From DASWJZ01 sp963792885 (GTDB taxonomy: Bacteria; Pseudomonadota; Alphaproteobacteria; Rhizobiales; Afifellaceae), in NCBI GenBank assembly GCA_963792885.1, contig CAWBXX010000003.1:310001-374000 (forward strand): DNA of 64,000 bases. Direction: 5' to 3'. This document shows positions 17,561-25,530 of the stretch, one piece after another. The notes under the pieces are model-generated. The model ran no database searches. It saw only the letters and a list, made by a program, of their open reading frames with translations, and was not told where the DNA came from. A program made the translations under genes and the position numbers. Position 1 is the first letter of the stretch. Each line of letters starts with the position of its first letter.

Positions 17561-18568
17561 TCACTTGCTCATCGCGGCAAGCCATTCGTCGATCCAGGCG
17601 CGGCGGTTCGCCTCCACCTCCTCGGGCTTCGCGTAGAGCGACTTCTCAGGCGTGGAGAGCCCTTTGAACGATGCCGGCAGCCCCTCCGGCGGCGTCTTCG
17701 CCGGATACATCCAGTTCCCCTCCGGGATCGCCGACTGGAACGGCTCGGAGACCATGAACTTCAGGAATTCGCGCGCAAGCTCCGGCTGGTCGGTGGACTT
17801 CGTCATGCCCGCCACCTCGATCTCCAGGTAGTGCCCCTCGGGGAAGATGGCGGAATCGAAGTTCGGGTCGTTCTCCTCTGCGAGGTGATAGGCGGGCGAC
17901 GTCGTGTAGGAGAGGACCATGTCGGCCTCTCCTTTCAGGAACATGCCGTAGGCCTCGGTCCAGCCCGAAGTCACCGTCACGATCTTCGGCGCGAGCTTCT
18001 TCCAGGCATCGGCCGCGCCGTCGCCGTAGACACTCCGCATCCACACGAGGAGCCCGAGCCCCGGCGTCGAGGTGCGCGGGTCTTCGATCACGATCGCCGG
18101 CCCATCTTCGGAATCGACGAGCGCATGTAGGCTCGCCGGCGGGTTCGTCACGCGTCGCTTGTCGTAGACGAAGGAGAACCAGCCCCAGTCGAAGGGAAGG
18201 AAGGTATCGTCGGTCCAGTCGATCGGCAGGTCGAGCTTTCCCGCTTCGACCCCGTGCGGTTGGAAGAGCCCGGTCGCCTTGGCATCGGTGATGAGGTTGG
18301 TGTCGAGGCCGAGCACCACGTCGGCCTTCGTGGCAGCGCCCTCAAGCTTAAGCCTCGAGAGAAGCGTCCCGGCATCGTCGCTTGTCACCCATTCGAGCGT
18401 GCAGCCGCACTCCGCCTCGAAGCGTTCCTTGATCACGCCGCCCGGTCCGTATTCGCTCGGGAAGCCGCTGTAGGTGTAGACTGTGAGCGTCGGCTTCTCC
18501 TGTGCCGCTGCAGACGCTGCGAAGAGCACCGCGGCGAGCGCGGCCGCAATTCTTGAAATTCTTGGCAT
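17561..18568 (-). CDS. thiB: Thiamine ABC transporter substrate-binding protein
   Basis: A 335-residue periplasmic binding protein. A signal peptide (IAAALAAVLFAASAAAQ) is followed by PTLTVYTYSGFPSEYGPG, the typical ThiB mature start. Other family features are GLDTNLITDAKATGLF, WGWFSFVYDKRRV and MVLSYTTSPAYH. The ATG at 18568 has an AAGGAG ribosome binding site. It is the first gene of thiBPQ, importing thiamine, TMP or TPP, and is controlled by the riboswitch about 80 bases upstream. Confidence 0.93.
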   Translation of the reverse strand: MPRISRIAAALAAVLFAASAAAQEKPTLTVYTYSGFPSEYGPGGVIKERFEAECGCTLEWVTSDDAGTLLSRLKLEGAATKADVVLGLDTNLITDAKATGLFQPHGVEAGKLDLPIDWTDDTFLPFDWGWFSFVYDKRRVTNPPASLHALVDSEDGPAIVIEDPRTSTPGLGLLVWMRSVYGDGAADAWKKLAPKIVTVTSGWTEAYGMFLKGEADMVLSYTTSPAYHLAEENDPNFDSAIFPEGHYLEIEVAGMTKSTDQPELAREFLKFMVSEPFQSAIPEGNWMYPAKTPPEGLPASFKGLSTPEKSLYAKPEEVEANRRAWIDEWLAAMSK

Positions 18569-18648
18569 CGGCTTCTCCTTGCCGGTTCGAGGAAACGGGC
18601 CGGAAGCCGACGTGGTGCGAATAGCATTCGGGTGAGGCACGATCTCAA

Positions 18649-18730
18649 TCCCTCCGCCGGCATGATCCGGATCAGGTTCGACGGGTCGGCGGAGTATCTC
18701 CGCCTCTCAGCCCCTAGGGCACCCCGTGAG
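18649..18730 (-). promoter_or_regulatory. TPP riboswitch (THI element)
   Basis: Read on the minus strand, the segment carries the conserved TPP aptamer blocks in order: ACGGGGTGCC, GGCTGAGA, the variable P3 stem, ACCCGTCGAACCTGATC, and CGGATCATGCCGGCGGAGGGA. No obvious terminator hairpin follows before the thiB ribosome binding site, so TPP binding probably blocks translation initiation of thiB. The match to the aptamer consensus is essentially complete. Confidence 0.95.
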
Positions 18731-18885
18731 ACAGGCGGAAACTAGGGCCGCCGGCGACGGAAGGCAAGCAGCCGACAAGACGGTCGCGCCGGAAGGCCGG
18801 AACCTGCTAAGGTGCCAGGCGAGCCGATCGAACGGAAAGCGCGCCTGTCGGGCGGGCGAAAAGAGCCGGGACTGGGAGGTGTCGC

Positions 18886-19092
18886 GTGTTGGGCCTCAGC
18901 ATCTGGAAGATCGTCATCATCGCCGGAATCATCATGCTGCTCTTTGGGCGCGGCAAGATTTCCGAGACGATGAGCGACGTCGCCAAGGGCATCAAGAGCT
19001 TCAAGAAGGGCATGGCCGAGGACGACGACGAAGCGAAGACCATCGACGCAAAGGCCACCGAGCGCACCCCTACCCGTCCTGAAAAAAGCTGA
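18886..19092 (+). CDS. tatA: Sec-independent protein translocase TatA
   Basis: A 68-residue protein with a short N-terminal membrane helix (IWKIVIIAGIIMLLFG), the hinge FGRGKI, and an amphipathic helix (SETMSDVAKGIKSFKKGM) followed by an acidic, charged tail. This is the TatA layout. A GTG start at 18886 has a GGGAGG ribosome binding site. No tatB or tatC is adjacent, so this is a solitary copy or a second TatA. It diverges from thiB. Confidence 0.85.
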   Translation: MLGLSIWKIVIIAGIIMLLFGRGKISETMSDVAKGIKSFKKGMAEDDDEAKTIDAKATERTPTRPEKS

Positions 19093-19228
19093 GCGGCGCC
19101 AGCTCCTGATGCATTCGGCGCCCGACCACGCGTCGGGCTGATCTCCCTTCCTCACGCAATCTTTCCTCGACGGTGATCGCAGGCGGGGCCCACGCTCGCC
19201 CTCTTGGTGCCTTGAGGGGTCGGTTCGC

Positions 19229-20578
19229 GTGCGCGCGCTTTGCTGCCTCTTCGTTCTCATCGTCGGGCTCTCCGTGACGTCCGCGGCGCGCGCTGCCGAA
19301 GAGCCGCCGCTGGTGGAGCGCGCCTTCGCCCTCTTCAGTCCGTCGCCGGCCGAGAGAAGCGCGGCGATCGCCTTCTTCGCGGAGCGCGGCGAGCCTGACG
19401 CCGCAGCGCTTCTTATTATGGCGATGCGCTTCGTACGCGACCCCGCCATCCCCCAAGCCCTGGAGAAGATCACCGGCGAGACGATGGGCCAGGACTGGTT
19501 CGGCTGGATGCTCTGGCAGGAAGCGCATCCCGAGATCCGCCCCTTCGACGGCTTCGAGCTCGTGCACGCCTGGGCGCACAGTCAGATCGACCCGAACTTC
19601 CAGCTCTTCCTCGACGGCAGGAAGAAACACGAGATCCGCATCGAGGAGATCGTCTGGGGCGGCGTGGTGAAGGACGGCATCCCGGCCGCGAACCACCCTC
19701 GCCTGCTCACCGCCGACAAGGCCGCCTATCTCAATCCCGACGATCTCGTCTTCGGTGTCCAGATCGCCGGCGACGCGCGCGCCTACCCGCTCCGCATCCT
19801 CGACTGGCACGAAATGCTGAACGACACGATCGGTGACGTTAACGTAAGCCTCGCCTACTGCACGCTTTGCGGCTCCGGCATTCTGTTCGAGACAAAAGTC
19901 GAAGGGCGGCCCGAGCCGTTCGTCTTCGGGTCCTCCGGCTTCCTCTATCGCTCCAACAAGCTGATGTACGACACCGAGACCAACTCGTTATGGAACCATT
20001 TCACCGGACGGCCGGTCGTTGGGCCGCTCAGCGGCTCCGGCATCGTGTTGAAGACGCTGCCGCTGGTGATCACGAGCTGGGCGGATTGGCTGAGCGCGCA
20101 TCCCGACACCCGCGTCGCCGACATCGACACCGGATACAAGCGCGACTACTCGCCGGGCGCCGCCTACGGCGGCTACTTCGCCAGCCCCGACCTCATGTTC
20201 CCGACCACGGTCGACGAGAGCGCGCTGAAGAAGAAGGACTACGTCTTCGCGCTCCGCTCCTCGAATATCGAGAAGGCATGGCCGCTTACGCTCTTCGAGG
20301 GTGGCGCGGTCATCAATGACAGAGCCGGCGTGCTCGACCTCGTGCTCGTCGGCAATGCTGCGACTCGAACCATCCGCGCCTATCGCTCCGACGGCCTCGT
20401 CTTCAAGACGGGCGAGAGCGAAAGCGAGCTTGTTGCCGACGGCAAGACATGGCGCGTTACCGAAGACGCGCTCGTCGCGAACGATGGGCGCACGCTTGGG
20501 CGGCTCCCCGGTCACATCGCTTACTGGTTTGCGTGGAGCGGTTATTTCGGAAAGGAAGGCGAGGTCGGCGGCGAGTGA
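19229..20578 (+). CDS. DUF3179 domain-containing secreted protein
   Basis: A 449-residue protein with a signal peptide (CCLFVLIVGLSVTSAARA) and the DUF3179 domain (PF11376) over most of its length. Typical motifs are GGVVKDGIPAANHPRL, YLNPDDLVFGVQIAGDARAYP, CTLCGSGILFE, and SSGFLYRSNKLMYD with SLWNHFTGRPVVG. The CxxC-type pair in YCTLCGSG suggests metal or redox chemistry, but no function is known for the family. GTG start at 19229. Confidence 0.85.
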   Translation: MRALCCLFVLIVGLSVTSAARAAEEPPLVERAFALFSPSPAERSAAIAFFAERGEPDAAALLIMAMRFVRDPAIPQALEKITGETMGQDWFGWMLWQEAHPEIRPFDGFELVHAWAHSQIDPNFQLFLDGRKKHEIRIEEIVWGGVVKDGIPAANHPRLLTADKAAYLNPDDLVFGVQIAGDARAYPLRILDWHEMLNDTIGDVNVSLAYCTLCGSGILFETKVEGRPEPFVFGSSGFLYRSNKLMYDTETNSLWNHFTGRPVVGPLSGSGIVLKTLPLVITSWADWLSAHPDTRVADIDTGYKRDYSPGAAYGGYFASPDLMFPTTVDESALKKKDYVFALRSSNIEKAWPLTLFEGGAVINDRAGVLDLVLVGNAATRTIRAYRSDGLVFKTGESESELVADGKTWRVTEDALVANDGRTLGRLPGHIAYWFAWSGYFGKEGEVGGE

Positions 20579-20594
20579 GTGCTGTCGAGACGCG

Positions 20595-21069
20595 CTACTG
20601 CTTCCGCTCGAGCGCCGGACCGCTCGCCTTGTCGCCCAGCTTGATGCCGAGCGTGTCGCTCAAGCCTCCATTGATCTCAAGCACGTAGCGGACCGGACTC
20701 TTTCGACTGCACCGATCGCTCCGAGAGCGGCGTCGTCCGCTTGGCGATCGATTCGATCGTGCCGTCCGCCTTGATGAAGAGCATGTCGAGCGAGATGTAG
20801 GTGTTGCGCATCCAGAAGCTCGCCGGCTCTTCCTGAAAGAAGTCGAAGAGCATGCCCTCGTCGTCCGGCATCGAGCGACGGAACATCAATCCCAACGCGC
20901 GCGCGCGATTGTCGTCGGCAATCTCCACCATGAAGTTGCGCTCGCCGCCGTCGGTGACGATCGCGAGCGCCTGGCGCTCGGCTTCTGCCGACCACGCTGG
21001 CGAATACGCGAACAGAAGCGCGATGAAGAGAACCGCCGCGTGAGCGGCGTACGAAAGGGTACGCATCAA
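20595..21069 (-). CDS. DUF192 family secreted protein, frameshifted
   Basis: A signal peptide (AAVLFIALLFAYSPAWSA) is followed by the DUF192 domain: NFMVEIADDNRARALGLMFR, then DEGMLFDF and SFWMRNTYISLDMLFI. The frame breaks at about 20693-20702. In the shifted frame the expected domain end, SPVRYVLEINGGLSDTLGI, continues to a TAG at 20595. With one base removed it encodes 157 residues. It lies 23 bases after the double cold-shock gene, a pairing common in Hyphomicrobiales. Function is unknown. Confidence 0.85.
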
Positions 21070-21092
21070 GAGAGTTTAGCTTGAAAGCGCGG

Positions 21093-21701
21093 TCAATGCG
21101 ACGCGGGGAGCTGGCCACCCGCGTGCGGCCTGATCTCAGCCGCCGTCCGTCCTTTCGGCCCCTCGCCATAGCGCACGAGAACGACCTGTCCAGGCCGGAG
21201 CTCCGCCATCCCGTATCGCCTAAGTGTCTCCATATGCACGAAAATATCCGGCGTGCCCTCACCCTCCGTCACGAAGCCGTAGCCCCGCATCCGGTTGAAC
21301 CACTTGACCGTGGCGGTGACGAGCGCGCTCGTCGGCGTGACAGCGGAGCGCTGTCGCGTCGCCGGCATCTGCGCCGGATGCGTCGCCGTCGACTCGTCCA
21401 TCGAAAGGACGCGGAAGCATTGCAGGCCCTTCGGTCGGTCCTGCACTTCACAGACGACGCGCGCACCTTCGTACGCGGTTTGAAATCCATCCCGGCGCAA
21501 GCACGTGACGTGCAAGAGCACGTCCGGCATGCCGTTGTCCGGAACGATGAAACCGTAACCCTTCGCGACGTCGAACCATTTTATGACGCCCGAGATCTCG
21601 ATCAGATCGACCGGAGCCTCGTCCTGTGGCGCTAGTTCGGGCGTGGCGTCGGCGGTCGGTTTGGCCCCCATTTGCGACTCCATCCGAGCCTTCATATTCA
21701 C
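21093..21701 (-). CDS. Protein with two cold-shock domains
   Basis: A 202-residue cytoplasmic protein with two nucleic-acid-binding cold-shock domains. The first (about residues 35-100) carries VIKWFDVAKGYGFIVPD, an RNP1-like motif, and VLLHVTCLRRDG. The second (about 132-195) carries TATVKWFNRMRGYGFVTE and DIFVHMETLRRYG. The linker is Ser/Thr/Pro-rich. It probably acts as an RNA chaperone or regulator. GTG at 21701 or ATG at 21695 may be the start; GGAAG precedes the GTG by four bases. Confidence 0.88.
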   Translation of the reverse strand: MNMKARMESQMGAKPTADATPELAPQDEAPVDLIEISGVIKWFDVAKGYGFIVPDNGMPDVLLHVTCLRRDGFQTAYEGARVVCEVQDRPKGLQCFRVLSMDESTATHPAQMPATRQRSAVTPTSALVTATVKWFNRMRGYGFVTEGEGTPDIFVHMETLRRYGMAELRPGQVVLVRYGEGPKGRTAAEIRPHAGGQLPASH

Positions 21702-21825
21702 CGGTCTTCCGCTTCCTGTCGCGTCCGCATCGCACCGCGCGCAGGATTCGAAGAGAGCGTAGCATTGCTGCCACAGTTAGAACGCGCAAATCGGCGGCGG
21801 CCGTCTGTGGCTGCACGATTTTGCG

Positions 21826-22593
21826 TCAGGCGGGCTGTGGATAGATCACCGAGAACACGCGTCCGATCGAATCACGAAGCGTCAGATCGGCGTACTCGTC
21901 GAGCGGAGTTGCATCGCGATTGAGAATCGCGAGCGCTGCTCCGAAGCGCTTCGCGACGAGCGGCAGCGACGCTGCTGGCTGAACGACGAGCGACGATCCA
22001 ATGACTAGAAAGAGGTCGGCGTCTTGCGCAAGCGCCGTCGCTTTCGTCATCGCGTCTTCCGGAATGCGCTCGCCGAACGAGACGATCGCCGCCTTCACGA
22101 GTCCTCCGCATTCGCAACGCGGCGACGCTCCGGTCGCATCTATCGTCGCGCGGACTGCTTCAAGCGCCATCTGCTCGCGACACTCAAGACAATGTGCACG
22201 CGTCGAGTTGCCGTGGATCTCGACGACGCACTCCGACGGCAGGCCGGCGCGTTGATGAAGGCCGTCGATATTCTGCGTGATGACCGCGGAGAGCTTCCCC
22301 TCCTGCATGAGGCGCACAAGACCGATATGTCCCGCGTTCGGCTCGACGCGCGCGAACGTCTCGTTCATGCGGAAGCGCCGGCGCCACTCCTCGAGCCTCG
22401 CCTCCTCCGAGGCGACGAACTCCTGATACGTGATCGGCTTCATGCGCGACCAGAGCCCGCCGGGGCTTCTGAAGTCGGGAATGCCGGACTCCGTGGAGAT
22501 GCCCGCACCGGTCATGACGACGATGCGCTCCGAGCGCTCGATCAGGTCTCGGAACGCCTGAAATTGGTCGTTGCCTTCAGCGCCTACGGCCAT
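21826..22593 (-). CDS. NAD-dependent protein deacylase (SIR2 family)
   Basis: A 255-residue sirtuin that removes acyl groups from protein lysines using NAD+. Visible features are the NAD-binding GAGIS at 29-33 with ESGIPDFRS, TQNIDG at 106-111, catalytic His127 in EIHGNS, and zinc cysteines 135, 138, 160 and 162. The ATG at 22593 is chosen because the upstream extension overlaps the divergent gloA gene. Only 30 bases separate the two start codons, so their promoters must overlap the genes. Confidence 0.92.
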   Translation of the reverse strand: MAVGAEGNDQFQAFRDLIERSERIVVMTGAGISTESGIPDFRSPGGLWSRMKPITYQEFVASEEARLEEWRRRFRMNETFARVEPNAGHIGLVRLMQEGKLSAVITQNIDGLHQRAGLPSECVVEIHGNSTRAHCLECREQMALEAVRATIDATGASPRCECGGLVKAAIVSFGERIPEDAMTKATALAQDADLFLVIGSSLVVQPAASLPLVAKRFGAALAILNRDATPLDEYADLTLRDSIGRVFSVIYPQPA

Positions 22594-22623
22594 ATTCTCC
22601 AGCCCGAAAAAAGGGAGCCTCCG

Positions 22624-23064
22624 ATGCGATATTTGCACACCATGGTCCGCGTCACCGATATCGACCAGTCGCTCGATTTCTACGTCAACAAGCTCGGCAT
22701 GAAGGAAGTGCGCAGGCACGAGAACGAGGGCGGGCGCTACACGCTGATATTCCTCGCCGCGCCGGAAGACGAGGGAAGCGGAAAGACGAACAAGGCGCCG
22801 CTCCTGGAGCTCACCTTCAACTGGGACCCGGAGAGGTACGGCGAGGGCCGGAATTTCGGCCACCTCGCCTTCGAGGTCGACAATATATATGACACCTGCG
22901 CCAAGCTGCAGGCCGGCGGAGTGATCATCAACCGCCCGCCGCGCGACGGCAACATGGCCTTCATCCGCTCGCCCGACAACATCTCCATCGAGATCCTGCA
23001 GAAGGGCGCCGCGCTGCCGCCGCAGGAGCCCTGGAAATCGATGTCCAACACCGGAAAATGGTGA
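22624..23064 (+). CDS. gloA: Lactoylglutathione lyase (glyoxalase I)
   Basis: A 146-residue vicinal-oxygen-chelate enzyme converting the methylglyoxal-glutathione hemithioacetal to S-lactoylglutathione. The four metal ligands of GloA are recognisable as His5, Glu62, His80 and Glu123. The N-terminus MRYLHTMVRVTDIDQSLDFY is typical. A GGGAG ribosome binding site precedes the ATG at 22624. It is divergent from the sirtuin gene and about 94 bases upstream of tRNA-Glu. Confidence 0.94.
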   Translation: MRYLHTMVRVTDIDQSLDFYVNKLGMKEVRRHENEGGRYTLIFLAAPEDEGSGKTNKAPLLELTFNWDPERYGEGRNFGHLAFEVDNIYDTCAKLQAGGVIINRPPRDGNMAFIRSPDNISIEILQKGAALPPQEPWKSMSNTGKW

Positions 23065-23157
23065 GGCGGGCGGCACTCCCGGCTTCGACGCACTATCTTA
23101 GGATTGAGGCGGGCTGCTTGTGAGGCGGAGGCGCTCCGCCTATAAGCCCCGCGCGAA

Positions 23158-23233
23158 GCGCCCATCGTCTAGCGGTCCAGGACGCCGCCCTTTCACGGCG
23201 GAAACAGGGGTTCGATTCCCCTTGGGCGTACCA
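23158..23233 (+). tRNA. tRNA-Glu (anticodon TTC), CCA encoded
   Basis: A cloverleaf can be drawn by hand. The 7-bp acceptor is GCGCCCA with TGGGCGT (first pair G-U). The anticodon stem CCGCC/GGCGG closes the loop CTTTCAC with anticodon TTC at 23192-23194, and the T-stem AGGGG/CCCCT closes loop TTCGATT. A discriminator A is followed by CCA at 23231-23233. The body matches bacterial tRNA-Glu closely. Confidence 0.96.
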
Positions 23234-23461
23234 ACGAGTTCAGCGGCTTCCGACGTCGTCCGCCTGACTGCCGGACCGGTCCCCATGCCGGTTGTCAGCC
23301 CCCTCAGTGCCGAATCATTCTACCGCCGCGCGAATTGTGGCCCCCGATGGGCCGCCCGCGCCGAATCAGCCGAACTCTGGCCACTTCCGGGCCACACAAT
23401 CCGTCATTTTCCACAGGAGTATTTTAGCCGGCTCGGGGGCTTGCGTGTGTTGGAGGGTACG

Positions 23462-23833
23462 ATGTCGCGCGCGCGAGGCAAGCCAACAAAGAACGAAATC
23501 AGAGGCTCGGAGGAAGGGGTGCCGATCGAGCAATGCCTGCTTGTCCAGGAGGAAATCTGGCGCGTCGTCTCCGACGTGGCGCGAACCGAAACGCGGCTCT
23601 CGCTCGAGAAACAGGCGCGGAAGATCGCCGGGGTCTTCCCGGCGGCGGACCTCTCGCCGGAGAGCATCGTCGATGCCCTCGTCTTCGCCGCCGTCGATTT
23701 CGGCGTCGCAGTCGAGCCGGCGCCTCGGCAGCCGCGTTCTCGCCTTCTCTCGCTCGTCGGGAAGAAGAAGACGCGCGGCGAGGGGAAGGCGAGGCCAACC
23801 TTCGCCGGAGTTCCGATCCCCGCGACAACCTGA
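23462..23833 (+). CDS. Hypothetical protein, charged
   Basis: A 123-residue protein with no recognised family. It has a basic, polar N-terminus (MSRARGKPTKNEIRG), a central helical part (about 20-85, EEIWRVVSDVARTETRLSL and DLSPESIVDALVFAAVDFGV) and a basic tail rich in Lys/Arg/Gly. It has no signal peptide or membrane segment. A GGAGG ribosome binding site sits five bases before the ATG, supporting a real gene. It lies alone between tRNA-Glu and uxuB. Confidence 0.6.
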   Translation: MSRARGKPTKNEIRGSEEGVPIEQCLLVQEEIWRVVSDVARTETRLSLEKQARKIAGVFPAADLSPESIVDALVFAAVDFGVAVEPAPRQPRSRLLSLVGKKKTRGEGKARPTFAGVPIPATT

Positions 23834-24019
23834 GCGTCTTAGACGTCGCCCCGGCGGGCCTCCCCCTCGTGGGGCGGTCGAGGTCTGGCGGCGGAGCGAG
23901 ACAGTTTCGGGGGGCGATTGTCGCGCGCCCTCTTCAGTATCCCGGGCCCCTTCCCGGGACCTCTCTCCGCTTGGCTGCGTAGCCTCGACCTCCCCGCTGG
24001 CGGGAGGCTAAACCGAAGG
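23834..24019. repeat. Intergenic region with imperfect large palindrome
   Basis: No gene is seen here. Complementary segments occur in nested order: GGTCGAGG near 23876 with CCTCGACC near 23983, a gggcg/cgccc pair near 23912-23930, and TCCCGGG/CCCGGGA around 23940-23959. The whole could fold into a branched structure like the other intergenic elements in this window, but pairing is imperfect. It is probably a degenerate REP-like repeat. Confidence 0.45.
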
Positions 24020-24036
24020 GCGGTCCTCCGGACCGC
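24020..24036 (-). terminator. Hairpin directly after uxuB stop
   Basis: Perfect 7-bp stem gcggtcc/ggaccgc with a three-base loop, abutting the uxuB stop codon at 24037. There is no T-run, so termination by this hairpin alone is uncertain. It may instead stabilise the mRNA 3' end of the TRAP-uxaC-uxuB operon. Confidence 0.5.
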
Positions 24037-25530
24037 TCACGTCCCTTCGATCTCTGCGGCGACGGCGCGCTTCGCGCCGACCTCGTAGAGCCGAGTGAGC
24101 TTCTCGGTCACTGCTGCCATGAAGCGGGGATCCACCGCGAGATCGGTTCCGAAGACCACCTCGACTCCGACGAGCGCTCCCGCTAACCGCTTTGGCGATC
24201 GCCCAGCCCCGTCCGCGAGGCCGCGGAGACGCTCCGCGAGCGGATCGCGCACGTCGATCGCCTCGCCTTTCTCATCGACACCGGTGACGTAGCGCATCCA
24301 GCCTGCAACCCCGAGGGCCAAGTATCCGAAAGGCAGGCCGCGCTTCAGGCAATCTCGGATCGTACCGAGGAGCCGCTGCGGCAGCTTCTGACTTCCGTCC
24401 ATGGCAATCTGCCAGGTGCGGTGCTTCAGCGCCGGGTTCTCGAAACGCGCAATCAGCGCCGCCTTGTAGCCGGAAATGTCGGTCGAAGGCGGGACCGCTA
24501 GCGTAGGCGTCGCCTCGTCCATCAGGGCCTTGACGAAGCGCGCAAAGCCGGCGTCCGCCATCGTCTCCGACACGAATGAGTAGCCGGCCAGATAGCCGAG
24601 ATAGGCAAGGCTCGAATGCGCGCCGTTTAAAAGCCTGAGCTTCATATGCTCGTAGGGCTCGACGTCCGACACGACCTCCGCGCCGGCGCTCTCGAAGGCC
24701 GGCCGGCCGGAGGGGAAATGGTCCTCGATCACCCATTGCGAGAACGGCTCGGTCACCACCGGCCAAGCGTCCATGACGCCAAGCGCATCGGAGATCCGCG
24801 CGCGGTCTTCGTCGGTCGTCGCCGGGGTGATGCGGTCGACCATCGTCGAGGGGCAGGCGACCTCGCCCGCGACATAGGCGCCGAGATCGGCGTCCCGGAG
24901 TGCTGCGAAGCGGTCGAGGATGCGCTTCGTCACGCGCCCGTTGGACGGAAGGTTGTCGCAGGTCAGCACCGTGAACGGAGCGACGCCCGCCGCGCGCCGT
25001 CGCGCCAGCGCCTCGATGATGAGCCCCGGCGCGGTGCGTGGTGCCCTCGGCTCAGAAAGATCATGGCGGATGTCCGGATGCGCTTCGTCGAGCCGCCCCG
25101 TCGCCGGGTCGTGGCAATAGCCCTTCTCGGTGACGGTCAACGAGACGATGCGAACGCGCGGATCCACCATGGCGGCGATAAGGCGCTCGCGCTCCTCGGT
25201 CGCGACCACGACATCGAGGATGCTGCCAATGATGCGTAGGCGCTCGCCCTCGCCGGAACGCACTGAAAGCGCATAGAGGCAGTCCTGCGGCCTCAGCGCA
25301 TCGCGCGTCTCAGCACTCCTGAGACTTGCGCCGACGATGCCCCAGCCCGGCTCGCTCTTCAGGATGTCGTCGACGGTGACCGCCTGGTGTGCGCGATGGA
25401 ACGCACCGATACCAAGATGCACGATGCCTGGCGTGACCGCGCTTCGATCATAGGCGGGGCGCTCCACGCCACGCGGCAGCCCAGCCAGCGCGGCAGCGTT
25501 GAGCCGCGCGGCACTCCGCTCCCCACTCAC
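24037..25530 (-). CDS. uxuB: Fructuronate reductase (mannitol dehydrogenase family)
   Basis: A 497-residue NAD-dependent polyol/uronate dehydrogenase. The N-terminal NAD-binding domain has VHLGIGAFHRAHQAV and the C-terminal domain has HMKLRLLNGAHSSLAYLGYL, which holds the catalytic Lys of the family. Adjacent to uxaC and manD, it is best read as UxuB, reducing D-fructuronate to D-mannonate. UxaB or a mannitol dehydrogenase would look similar, so the substrate is assigned from context. Its GTG start at 25530 overlaps the uxaC stop (GTGA). Confidence 0.88.
   Translation of the reverse strand: MSGERSAARLNAAALAGLPRGVERPAYDRSAVTPGIVHLGIGAFHRAHQAVTVDDILKSEPGWGIVGASLRSAETRDALRPQDCLYALSVRSGEGERLRIIGSILDVVVATEERERLIAAMVDPRVRIVSLTVTEKGYCHDPATGRLDEAHPDIRHDLSEPRAPRTAPGLIIEALARRRAAGVAPFTVLTCDNLPSNGRVTKRILDRFAALRDADLGAYVAGEVACPSTMVDRITPATTDEDRARISDALGVMDAWPVVTEPFSQWVIEDHFPSGRPAFESAGAEVVSDVEPYEHMKLRLLNGAHSSLAYLGYLAGYSFVSETMADAGFARFVKALMDEATPTLAVPPSTDISGYKAALIARFENPALKHRTWQIAMDGSQKLPQRLLGTIRDCLKRGLPFGYLALGVAGWMRYVTGVDEKGEAIDVRDPLAERLRGLADGAGRSPKRLAGALVGVEVVFGTDLAVDPRFMAAVTEKLTRLYEVGAKRAVAAEIEGT

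Noticed and set aside
23158..24036. tRNA-Glu as an integration site with an acquired island
   Set aside because: No repeat of the tRNA 3' end was found in the following sequence, there is no integrase gene, and the next genes are ordinary metabolic genes.
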